Positions 36,201 through 48,097 of a stretch of 64,000 bases of DNA are shown one piece after another. The DNA is from Azolla caroliniana (Eukaryota > Polypodiophyta): contig JBHGNT010000047.1 in assembly GCA_043228905.1 (NCBI GenBank), forward strand, positions 124,001 through 188,000. Direction: 5' to 3'. The position numbers were made by a program, and so were the translations under genes. Each line of letters starts with the position of its first letter. The stretch's first letter is position 1. Below the pieces are notes generated by a model. That model saw only the letters and a list, made by a program, of their open reading frames with translations, did no database searches and had not been told where the DNA came from.

Positions 36201-39200
36201 AAACATTTGAATCGAAGCTAACAACGCTAGCTATGATATGGAATTAAAAAATCAAGATTTTGAAAGTTAGGTCGAGAGACATGAAGATATTACCAAATTT
36301 GAGGAGGGAGTTGAGTAGGGCGAATGAGTAAATTAAATTGCTCATACCTCGCTCGTGTGATATCGGATTTTTGTATTCAAACGTGCGAATCGAAGCTAAC
36401 AACGCTAGCTATGATATGGAATTAAAAAATCAAGATTTTGAAACTCAGGTCGAGAGACATGAAGAAATTAGCAAATTTGAGGAGGGAGTTGAGTAGGGCG
36501 AATGAGTAAATTAAAATGTTCATACCTCGCTCGTGTCATATCAGATTTTTGTGTTCAAACATGCGAATCGAAGTTAACAATGCTACCTATGATATGGAAT
36601 TAAACAATCTAGATTTTGAAACTCACGTCGAGAGACATGAAGAAATTAGCAAATTTGAGGAGGGAGTGGAGAAGAGCCCGTTCGGAAATGAAAATGTTCA
36701 TACCTCGCTCGTGTGATATCAGATTTTTGTGTTCAAACATGGGAATCGAAGCTAACAATGCTACCTATGATATGGAATTAAACGATCTAGATTTTGGAAC
36801 TCAGGTCGAGAGAAATAAAGAAATTACCAAATTTGAGGAGGGAGTTGAGTAGGGGGAATGAGTAAATTAAATTTTTCATACCTCGCTCGTGTGATATCGG
36901 ATTTCTCTGTTCAAACATGCGAATCGAAACTAACAACGCTAGCTATGATATGGAATTAAAAAATCAAGATTTTGAAACTTAGGTCGAGATACATAAAGAA
37001 ATTACCAAATTTGAGGAGGGAGTTGAGCAGGGCGAATGAGTAAATTAAATTGTTCATACCTCGCTCGTGTGATATCGGATTTCTCAGGTCAAACATGCGA
37101 TTCGTAGCTAACAACCCTAGCTATGATATGGAATTAAAATATCAAGATTTTGAAACTCAGGTCGAGAGACATGAAGAAATTACCAAATTTGAGGAGGGAG
37201 TTGAGTTGGGCGAATGAGTAAATTACAATGTTCATACCTGGCTCGTGTGATATCAGATTTTTGTGTTCAAACATGCGAATCGAAGCTAACAATGCTACCT
37301 ATGATATGGAATTAAACAATCTAGATTTTGGAACGCAGGTCGAGAGACATGAGGAAATTACCAAATTTGAGGAGGGAGTTGAGTAGGGCGAATGAGTAAA
37401 TTAAATTGTTCATACCTCGCTCGTGTGATATCGGATTTTTGTGTTCAAACATGGGAATCGAAGCTAACAACACTAGCTATGATATGGAATTAAAAAATCC
37501 AGATTTTGAAACTTAGGTCGAGAGACATGAAGAAATTACCAAATTTGAGGAGGGAGTTGAGTAGGGCGAATGAGTAAAATAAAATGTTCATACCTCGCTC
37601 GTGTGATATCGGATTTGTGTGTTCAAACATGGGAATAGGAGATAACAACGCTAGTTATGATATGGAATTAAAAAATCAAGATTTTGAAACTCAGGTCGAG
37701 AGACATGAAGAAATTACCAAATTTGAGGAGGGAGTTGAGTAGGGCGAATGAGAAAATTCAATTGTTCATACCTCGCTCGTGTGATATCGGATTTGTGTGT
37801 TCAAACATGCGAATCGAAGCTAACAACGCTAGTTATGATATGGATTTAAAAAATCAAGATTTTGAAACCCAGATCGAGAGACATGACGAAATTAACAAAG
37901 TTGAGGAGTGAGTTGAGAATAGCTAGTAGGTAAATTTAAATGTTCATACCTGGCGACTCTGATATCGGATTTTTATGTTCAAACATGCAAATCGAAGCTA
38001 AGAACGCTAGCTATGATATGGAATTAAGAAATCAAGATTTTGAAACTCAGGTCGAGAGACATGACGAAAATAGCAAACTTGAGGAGGGAGTTGAGAAGAG
38101 CTAGTAGGTAAATTTAAATGTTCATACCTGGCGACTGTGATATCGGATTTTTGTGTTCAAACATGCCAATCGAAGCTAACAACGCTAGCTATGATATGGA
38201 ATTAAAAAATCAAGATTTTGAAACTCAGGTCGAGAAACATGACGAAATTCGCAACCTTGAGGAGGGAGTTGAGAGGAGCCCTTGAGTAAATTAAAATGTT
38301 CATACCTAGCTCGTGTGATATCGGATTTATGCGTTCAAACATGCGAATCGAAGCTAACATCGCTAGCTATGATATGGAATTAAAAAATCAAGATTTTGAA
38401 ACTCAGGTCAAGAGACATGACGAAAATAGCAAACTTGAGGAGGGAGTTGAGAGGAGCCTTTGAGCAAATTAAAATGTTCATAGTTGGCTCCTGTGATATC
38501 GGATTTAAATGTTCAAACATGCGAATCGAAGATAACAACGCTAGCTATGATATGGAATTAAAAAATCAAGATTTTGAAACTCAGGTCGAGAGACATGACG
38601 AAATTACAAAATTTGAGGGGTGAGTTGAGAAGAGCTAGTAGTTAAATTAAAAGGTTCATACCTGGCTCGTGTCATATCGGATTTATGTGTTCAAACATGC
38701 GGATCGAAGCTAACAACAGTAGCTATGATATGGAATTAAAAATTCAAGATTTTCAAACTCAGGTCGAGAGACATGACGAAATTAGCAACCTTGACAGGGG
38801 AGTTGAGAGGAGCCCTTGAGCAAATTAAAATGTTCATACCTGGCTCCTGTGATATCGGATTTATGTGTTCAAACATGCGAATCGAAGCTAACAACGCTAG
38901 GTATGATATGGATTTAAAAAATCAAGATTTTGAAGCTCAGGTCGAGAGACATGACGAAATTTGCAACCTTGACAAGGGAGTTGAGAGGAGCCCTTGAGTA
39001 AATTAAAATGTTCATACCTGGCTCGTGTAATATCGGGTTTTTGTGTTCAAACATGCGAATCAAAGCTAACAGCGCTAGCTATGAAATGGAATTAAAAAAT
39101 CAAGATTTTGAAACTCAGGTCGAGAGACATGACAAAATTACCAAAGTTGAGGAGTGAGTTGAGAAGAGCTAGTAGGTAAATTAAAATTTTCATACCTGGC

Positions 39201-39637
39201 TCGTGTGTTATCGGATTTTTGTGTTCAAACATGCGAATCGAAGCTAACATCGCTAGCTATGATATGGAATTAAAAAATCAAGATTTTGAAACTCAGGTCG
39301 AGAGACGTGACGAAATTAGCAACCTTGACAAGGGAGTTGAGAGGAGCCCTTGAGTAAATTAAAATGTTCATACCTGGCTCGTGTGATATCGGATTTTTGT
39401 GTTCAAACATACAAATCGAAATTAAGAACGCTAGTTATGATATGGAATTATAAAATCAAGATTTTGAAACCCAGATAGAGAGACATGACGAAATTACCAA
39501 ATTTGAGGAGTGAGTTGAGAAGAGCTAGTAGGTAAATATAAATGTTCATACCTAGCAACTGTGATATCGGATTTTTATGTTCAAACATGCAAATCGAAGC
39601 TAAGAACGCTAGCTATGATATGGAATTAAAAAATCAA

Positions 39638-39717
39638 GTACGCTAGCTAAGAACGCTAGCTATGATATGGAATCGAAGCTAACAACGCTAGGTATGATAT
39701 GGATTTAAAAAATCAAG
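39638..39717 (+). repeat. Anomalous ~80-bp insert (copy 3 of 4)
   Basis: Same rearranged partial monomer as at 30,935, offset 8,703 bp, in the first 4,885-bp unit. Confidence 0.9.
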
Positions 39718-42700
39718 ATTTTGAAACTCAGGTCGAGAGACATGTCGAAATTTGCAACCTTGACAAGGGAGTTGAGAAGAGCTAGTAGGTAAATTTAAAT
39801 GTTCATACCTGGCCACTGTGATATCGGATTTTTGTGTTCAAACATGCGAATGGAAGCTAACAACGCTAGCTATGATATGGAATTAAAAAATCAAGATTTT
39901 GAAACTCAGGTCGAGAGACATGACGAAATTTCCACATTTGAGGAGTGAATTAAGAAGAGCTAGTAGGTAAGTTTAAATATTCATACCTGGCTCGTGTGAT
40001 ATCGGATTCTTATGTTCAAACATGCGAATCGAAGCTAACAACGCTAGCTATGATATGGAATTAAAAAATCAAGATTTTGAAACTCAGGTCGAGAGACATC
40101 AAAAAATTACCAAATTTGAGGAGTGAGTTGAGAAGAGCTAGTAGGTAAATTAAAATGTTCAAACCTGGCTCGTGTCATATGGGATTTATGTGTTCAAACA
40201 TACGAATCGAAGCTAACAACGCTAGCTATGATATGGAATTAAAAAATCAAGATTTTGAAACTCAGGTCGATAAACACGACGAAATTGGCAATCTTGACAA
40301 GGGAGTTGAGAGCAGCCCTTGAGCAAATTAAAATGTTCATACCTGGCTCGTGTGATATTGCATTTTTGTGTTCAAACATGCCAATCGAAGCTAACAACGC
40401 TAGCTATGATATGGAATTAAAAAATCAAGATTTTGAAACTCAGGTCGAGAAACATGACGAAATTCGCAACCTTGAGGAGGGAGTTGAGAGGAGCCCTTGA
40501 GTAAATTAAAATGTTCATACCTAGCTCGTGTGATATCGGATTTATGCGTTCAAACATGCGAATCGAAGATAACAACGCTAGCTATGATATGGAATTAAAA
40601 AATCAAGATTTTGAAACTCAGGTCGAGAGACATGACGAAATTACAAAATTTGAGGGGTGAGTTGAGAAGAGCTAGTAGTTAAATTAAAAGGTTCATACCT
40701 GGCTCGTGTCATATCGGATTTATGTGTTCAAACATGCGAATCCAAGCTAACAACGCTACCTATGATATGGAATTAAAAAATCAAGGTTTTGAAACTCAGG
40801 TCCAGAGACATGACGAAAATAGCAAACTTGAGGAGGGAGTAGAGAGGAGCCCTTGAGTAAATTAAAATGTTCATACCTGGCTCGTGTGATATCGGATTTA
40901 TGTGTTCAAACATGCGAATCGAAGCTAACAACGCTACCTATGATATGGAATTAAACAATCAAGATTTTGAAACTCAGGTTGAGAGACATGAGGAAATTAC
41001 CAAATTTAAGGAGGGAGTTGAGTAAGCCGAATGAGTAGATTAAATTGTTCATACCTTGCTCGTGTGATATCGGATTTCTCTGTTCAAACATGTGAATCGA
41101 AGCTAACAACGCTAGCTATGATATGGAATTAAAAAATCAAGATTTTGAAAGTTAGGTCGAGAGACATGAAGATATTACCAAATTTGAGGAGGGAGTTGAG
41201 TAGGGCGAATGAGTAAATTAAATTGCTCATACCTCGCTCGTGTGATATCGGATTTTTGTATTCAAACGTGCGAATCGAAGCTAACAACGCTAGCTATGAT
41301 ATGGAATTAAAAAATCAAGATTTTGAAACTCAGGTCGAGAGACATGAAGAAATTAGCAAATTTGAGGAGGGAGTTGAGTAGGGCGAATGAGTAAATTAAA
41401 ATGTTCATACCTCGCTCGTGTCATATCAGATTTTTGTGTTCAAACATGCGAATCGAAGCTAACAATGCTACCTATGATATGGAATTAAACAATCTAGATT
41501 TTGAAACTCACGTCGAGAGACATGAAGAAATTAGCAAATTTGAGGAGGGAGTGGAGAAGAGCCCGTTCGGAAATGAAAATGTTCATACCTCGCTCGTGTG
41601 ATATCAGATTTTTGTGTTCAAACATGGGAATCGAAGCTAACAATGCTACCTATGATATGGAATTAAACGATCTAGATTTTGGAACTCAGGTCGAGAGAAA
41701 TAAAGAAATTACCTAATTTGAGGAGGGAGTTGAGTAGGGGGAATGAGTAAATTAAATTTTTCATACCTCGCTCGTGTGATATCGGATTTCTCTGTTCAAA
41801 CATGCGAATCGAAACTAACAACGCTAGCTATGATATGGAATTAAAAAATCAAGATTTTGAAACTTAGGTCGAGATACATAAAGAAATTACCAAATTTGAG
41901 GAGGGAGTTGAGCAGGGCGAATGAGTAAATTAAATTGTTCATACCTCGCTCGTGCGATATCGGATTTCTCAGGTCAAACATGCGATTCGTAGCTAACAAC
42001 CCTAGCTATGATATGGAATTAAAATATCAAGATTTTGAAACTCAGGTCGAGAGACATGAAGAAATTACCAAATTTGAGGAGGGAGTTGAGTAGGGCGAAT
42101 GAGTAAATTACAATGTTCATACCTGGCTCGTGTGATATCAGATTTTTGTGTTCAAACATGCGAATCGAAGCTAACAATGCTACCTATGATATGGAATTAA
42201 ACAATCTAGATTTTGGAACGCAGGTCGAGAGACATGAGGAAATTACCAAATTTGAGGAGGGAGTTGAGTAGGGCGAATGAGTAAATTAAATTGTTCATAC
42301 CTCGCTCGTGTGATATCGGATTTTTGTGTTCAAACATGGGAATCGAAGCTAACAACACTAGCTATGATATGGAATTAAAAAATCCAGATTTTGAAACTTA
42401 GGTCGAGAGACATGAAGAAATTACCAAATTTGAGGAGGGAGTTGAGTAGGGCGAATGAGTAAAATAAAATGTTCATACCTCGCTCGTGTGATATCGGATT
42501 TGTGTGTTCAAACATGGGAATAGGAGATAACAACGCTAGTTATGATATGGAATTAAAAAATCAAGATTTTGAAACTCAGGTCGAGAGACATGAAGAAATT
42601 ACCAAATTTGAGGAGGGAGTTGAGTAGGGCGAATGAGAAAATTCAATTGTTCATACCTCGCTCGTGTGATATCGGATTTGTGTGTTTAAACATGCGAATC

Positions 42701-44522
42701 GAAGCTAACATTGCTAGTTATGATATGGATTTAAAAAATCAAGATTTTGAAACCCAGATCGAGAGACATGACGAAATTAACAAAGTTGAGGAGTGAGTTG
42801 AGAATAGCTAGTAGGTAAATTTAAATGTTCATACCTGGCGACTCTGATATCGGATTTTTATGTTCAAACATGCAAATCGAAGCTAAGAACGCTAGCTATG
42901 ATATGGAATTAAGAAATCAAGATTTTGAAACTCAGGTCGAGAGACATGACGAAAATAGCAAACTTGAGGAGGGAGTTGAGAAGAGCTAGTAGGTAAATTT
43001 AAATGTTCATACCTGGCTCGTGTGATATTGCATTTTTGTGTTCAAACATGCCAATCGAAGCTAACAACGCTAGCTATGATATGGAATTAAAAAATCAAGA
43101 TTTTGAAACTCAGGTCGAGAAACATGACGAAATTCGCAACCTTGAGGAGGGAGTTGAGAGGAGCCCTTGAGTAAATTAAAATGTTCATACCTAGCTCGTG
43201 TGATATCGGATTTATGCGTTCAAACATGCGAATCGAAGCTAACATCGCTAGCTATGATATGGAATTAAAAAATCAAGATTTTGAAACTCAGGTCAAGAGA
43301 CATGACGAAAATAGCAAACTTGAGGAGGGAGTTGAGAGGAGCCTTTGAGCAAATTAAAATGTTCATAGTTGGCTCCTGTGATATCGGATTTAAATGTTCA
43401 AACATGCGAATCGAAGATAACAACGCTAGCTATGATATGGAATTAAAAAATCAAGATTTTGAAACTCAGGTCGAGAGACATGACGAAATTACAAAATTTG
43501 AGGGGTGAGTTGAGAAGAGCTAGTAGTTAAATTAAAAGGTTCATACCTGGCTCGTGTCATATCGGATTTATGTGTTCAAACATGCGAATCGAAGATAACA
43601 ACGCTAGCTATGATATGGAATTAAAAATTCAAGATTTTCAAACTCAGGTCGAGAGACATGACGAAATTAGCAACCTTGACAGGGGAGTTGAGAGGAGCCC
43701 TTGAGCAAATTAAAATGTTCATACCTGGCTCCTGTGATATCGGATTTATGTGTTCAAACATGCGAATCGAAGCTAACAACGCTAGGTATGATATGGATTT
43801 AAAAAATCAAGATTTTGAAGCTCAGGTCGAGAGACATGACGAAATTTGCAACCTTGACAAGGGAGTTGAGAGGAGCCCTTGAGTAAATTAAAATGTTCAT
43901 ACCTGGCTCGTGTAATATCGGGTTTTTGTGTTCAAACATGCGAATCAAAGCTAACAGCGCTAGCTATGAAATGGAATTAAAAAATCAAGATTTTGAAACT
44001 CAGGTCGAGAGACATGACAAAATTACCAAAGTTGAGGAGTGAGTTGAGAAGAGCTAGTAGGTAAATTAAAATTTTCATACCTGGCTCGTGTGTTATCGGA
44101 TTTTTGTGTTCAAACATGCGAATCGAAGCTAACATCGCTAGCTATGATATGGAATTAAAAAATCAAGATTTTGAAACTCAGGTCGAGAGACGTGACGAAA
44201 TTAGCAACCTTGACAAGGGAGTTGAGAGGAGCCCTTGAGTAAATTAAAATGTTCATACCTGGCTCGTGTGATATCGGATTTTTGTGTTCAAACATACAAA
44301 TCGAAATTAACAACGCTAGTTATGATATGGAATTATAAAATCAAGATTTTGAAACCCAGATAGAGAGACATGACGAAATTACCAAATTTGAGGAGTGAGT
44401 TGAGAAGAGCTAGTAGGTAAATATAAATGTTCATACCTAGCAACTGTGATATCGGATTTTTATGTTCAAACATGCAAATCGAAGCTAAGAACGCTAGCTA
44501 TGATATGGAATTAAAAAATCAA

Positions 44523-44602
44523 GTACGCTAGCTAAGAACGCTAGCTATGATATGGAATCGAAGCTAACAACGCTAGGTATGATATGGATTTAAAAAATCA
44601 AG
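44523..44602 (+). repeat. Anomalous ~80-bp insert (copy 4 of 4)
   Basis: Same rearranged partial monomer, offset 4,885 bp from the copy at 39,638, in the second 4,885-bp unit. Confidence 0.9.
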
Positions 44603-47600
44603 ATTTTGAAACTCAGGTCGAGAGACATGTCGAAATTTGCAACCTTGACAAGGGAGTTGAGAAGAGCTAGTAGGTAAATTTAAATGTTCATACCTGGCCA
44701 CTGTGATATCAGATTTTTGTGTTCAAACATGCGAATGGAAGCTAACAACGCTAGCTATGATATGGAATTAAAAAATCAAGATTTTGAAACTCAGGTCGAG
44801 AGACATGACGAAATTTCCACATTTGAGGAGTGAATTAAGAAGAGCTAGTAGGTAAGTTTAAATATTCATACCTGGCTCGTGTGATATCGGATTCTTATGT
44901 TCAAACATGCGAATCGAAGCTAACAACGCTAGCTATGATATGGAATTAAAAAATCAAGATTTTGAAACTCAGGTCGAGAGACATCAAAAAATTACCAAAT
45001 TTGAGGAGTGAGTTGAGAAGAGCTAGTAGGTAAATTAAAATGTTCAAACCTGGCTCGTGTCATATGGGATTTGTGTGTTCAAACATACGAATCGAAGCTA
45101 ACAACGCTAGCTATGATATGGAATTAAAAAATCAAGATTTTGAAACTCAGGTCGATAAACACGACGAAATTGGCAATCTTGACAAGGGAGTTGAGAGCAG
45201 CCCTTGAGCAAATTAAAATGTTCATACCTGGCTCGTGTGATATTGCATTTTTGTGTTCAAACATGCGAATTGAAGCTAACAACGCTAGCTATGATATGGA
45301 AGTAAAAAATCAAGATTTTGAAACTCAGGTCGAGAGACATGACGAAATTACCAAAGTTGAGGAGTGAGTTGAGAGGAGCCCTTGAGTAAATTAAAATGTT
45401 CATACCTAGCTCGTGTGATATCAGATTTATGTGTTCAAACATGCAAATCGAAGCTAACAACGCTAGCTATGATATGGAATTAAATAATCAAAAATTTGAA
45501 ACTCAGGTCGAGAAACATGACGAAATTACCAAATATTAGGTGTGAGTTGAGAAGAGCAAGTAGGTAAATTAAAATGTTCATACCTGGCTCCTGTGATATC
45601 GGATTTATGTGTTCAAACATGCTAATCCAAGCTAACAACGCTAGGTATGATATGGAATTAAAAAATAGAGATTTTGAAACTCAGGTCGGGTGACATGACG
45701 AAATTACCAACATTGAGGAGTGAGTTGAGAGGAGCCCTTGAGTAAATTAAAATGTTCATACTTGGCTCGTGTGATATCGGATTTATGTGTTCAAACAGGC
45801 GAATCGAAGCTAACATCGCTAGCTATAATATGGAATTAAAAAATCAAGATTTTGAAACTCAGGTCGAGAGACATGACAAATTGGCAACCTTGACAAGGGA
45901 GTTGAGAGCAGCCCTTGAGTAAATTAAAATGTTCATACCTGGCTCGTGTAATATCGGATTTTTGTGTTGAAACATGCAAATCGAAGCTAAGAACGTTAGC
46001 TATGATATGGAATTAAAAAATCAAGATTTTGAAACTCAGGTCGAGAGACATGAAAAAATTACCAAATTTGAGGAGGGAGTTGAGAGCAGCCCTTGAGCAA
46101 ATTAAAATGTTCAGACCTGGCTCGTGTGATATCGGATTTTTGTGTTCAAACATGCGAATTGAAGCTAACAACGCTAACTATGATATGGAATTAAAAAATC
46201 AAGATTTTGAAACTCAGGTCAAGAGACATGACGAAAATAGCAGCCATTAAGTAAATTAAAATGTTCATACCTGGCTCTTGTGATATCGGATTTATGTGTT
46301 CAAACATGCCAAACGAAGCTAACAACGCTAGTTATGATATGGAATTAAAAAATCAAGATTTTGAAACTCAGGTCGAGAGACATGACGAAATTACCAAATT
46401 TGAGGAGTGAGTTGAGAAGAGCTAGTAGGTAAATTAAAATGTTCATACCTGGCTCGTGTGATATCGGATTTATGTGTTCAAACATGCAAATCGAAGCTAA
46501 CAACGCTAGCTATGATATGGAATAAAAAAATCAAGATTTTGAAACTCAGGTCGAGAGACATGACGAAATTACCAAATTTGAGGGCTGAGTTGAGAAGAGC
46601 TAGTAGGTAAATTAAAAGGTTCATACCTGGCTCGTGTCATATCGGATTTCTGTGTTCAAACATGCAAATCGAAGCTAACAACGCTAGTTATGATATGGAA
46701 TTAAAAAACAAGATTTTGAAACCCAGATCGAGAGACATGACGAAATTACCAAAGTTGAGGAGTGAGTTGAGAAGAGCTAGTAGGTAAATTTAAATGTTCA
46801 TACCTGGCGACTGTGATATCGGATTTTTATGTTCAAACATGCAAATCGAAGCTAAGAACGCTAGCTATGATATGGAATTAAAAAATCAAGATTTTGAAAC
46901 TCAGGTCGAGAGACATGACGAAAATAGCAAACTTGAGGAGGGAGTTAAGAAGAGCAAGTAGATAAATTAAAATGTTCATACCTGGCTCCTGTGATATCGG
47001 ATTTATGTGTTCAAACATGCGAATCCAAGCTAACAACGCTAGGTATGATATGGAATTAAAAAATAGAGATTTTGAAACTCAGGTCGGGAGACATGACGAA
47101 ATTACCAAATTTGAGGAGTGAGTTGAGAGGAGCCCTTGAGTAAATTAAAATGTTCATACCTAGCTCGTGTGATATCGGATTTTTGTGTTCAAACATGCAA
47201 ATCTAAGCTAACAACGCTAGTTATGATATGGAATTAAAAAATCAAGATTTTGAAACCCAGATCGAGAGACATGACGAAATTACCAAAGTTGAGGAGTGAG
47301 TTGAGAAGAGCTAGTAGGTAAATTTAAATGTTCATACCTGGCGACTGTGATATCGGATTTTTATGTTCAAACATGCAAATCGAAGCTAAGAACGCTAGCT
47401 ATGATATAGAATTAAAAAATCAAGATTTTGAAACTCAGGTCGAGAGACATGACGAAAATAGCAAACTTGAGGAGGGAGTTGAGAAGAGCTAGTAGGTAAA
47501 TTAAAATGTTCATACCTGGCTCGTGTGATATCGGATTTTTGTGTTCAAACATGCCAATCGAAGCTAACAACGCTAGTTATGATATGGATTTAAAAAATCA

Positions 47601-48097
47601 AGATTTTGAAACTCAGGTCGAGAGACATGAAGAAATTACCAGATTTGAGGAGTGAGTTGAGAGGAGCCCTTGAGTAAATTAAAATGTTCAAACCTGGCTC
47701 GTGTAATATCGGATTTATGTGTTCAAACATGCGAATCGAAGCTACCAACACTAGCTACGATATGCAATTAAAAAATCAAGATTTTGAAACTCAGGTCGAC
47801 AGATCTGCTGAAAATAGCAAACTTGAGGAGGGAGTTGAGAAGAGCTAGTAGGTAAATTAAAATGTTCATACCTGGATCGTGTAATATCGGATTTATGTGT
47901 TCAAACATGCCAAACGAAGCTAATAACGCTAGCTATGATATGGAATTAAAAAATCAAGATTTTGAAACTCAGGTCGAGAGACATGACGAAATTACCACAT
48001 TTGAGAAATGAGTTGAGAAGAGCTAGTAGGTAAATTTAAATATTCATACCTGGCTCGTGTGATATCGAATTTTTATGTTCAAACATGCAAATCGAAG

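Larger units (their letters stand above)
26490..45400 (+). repeat. Mosaic satellite region, alternating type A and type C blocks
   Basis: Type C monomers (tails gagaggagcccttgag and gagaagagctagtagg, head cctggctcg) alternate with type A blocks at about 27,420-29,170, 34,380-35,200, 36,130-37,870 and 41,030-42,790. The mosaic is produced by repeated copying of one composite segment, with offsets 8,704, 4,885 and 2,216 bp. Orientation never changes. No gene is visible. Confidence 0.92.
35855..45450 (+). repeat. 4,885-bp higher-order repeat, two copies
   Basis: Segments 35,855-40,739 and 40,740 to about 45,450 repeat with offset 4,885 (36,516/41,401, 37,684/42,569, 38,396/43,281, 38,773/43,658, 40,255/45,140). 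The junction near 40,560-40,740 drops one monomer after gcgttcaaacatgcgaatc. It then rejoins at gaatccaagc, in a form closer to 27,150 than to 35,855. The second copy therefore seems to derive from the first 8.7-kb unit rather than from its left neighbour. Confidence 0.88.

Noticed and set aside
25677-45450. Large near-identical duplications as an assembly artefact
   Set aside because: Paired copies carry scattered private differences (for example tattatatgg versus tatgatatgg at the 80-bp insert) and different internal structure, such as the 2,216-bp duplication in only one copy. Real duplication is more likely, though long reads would be needed to be certain.
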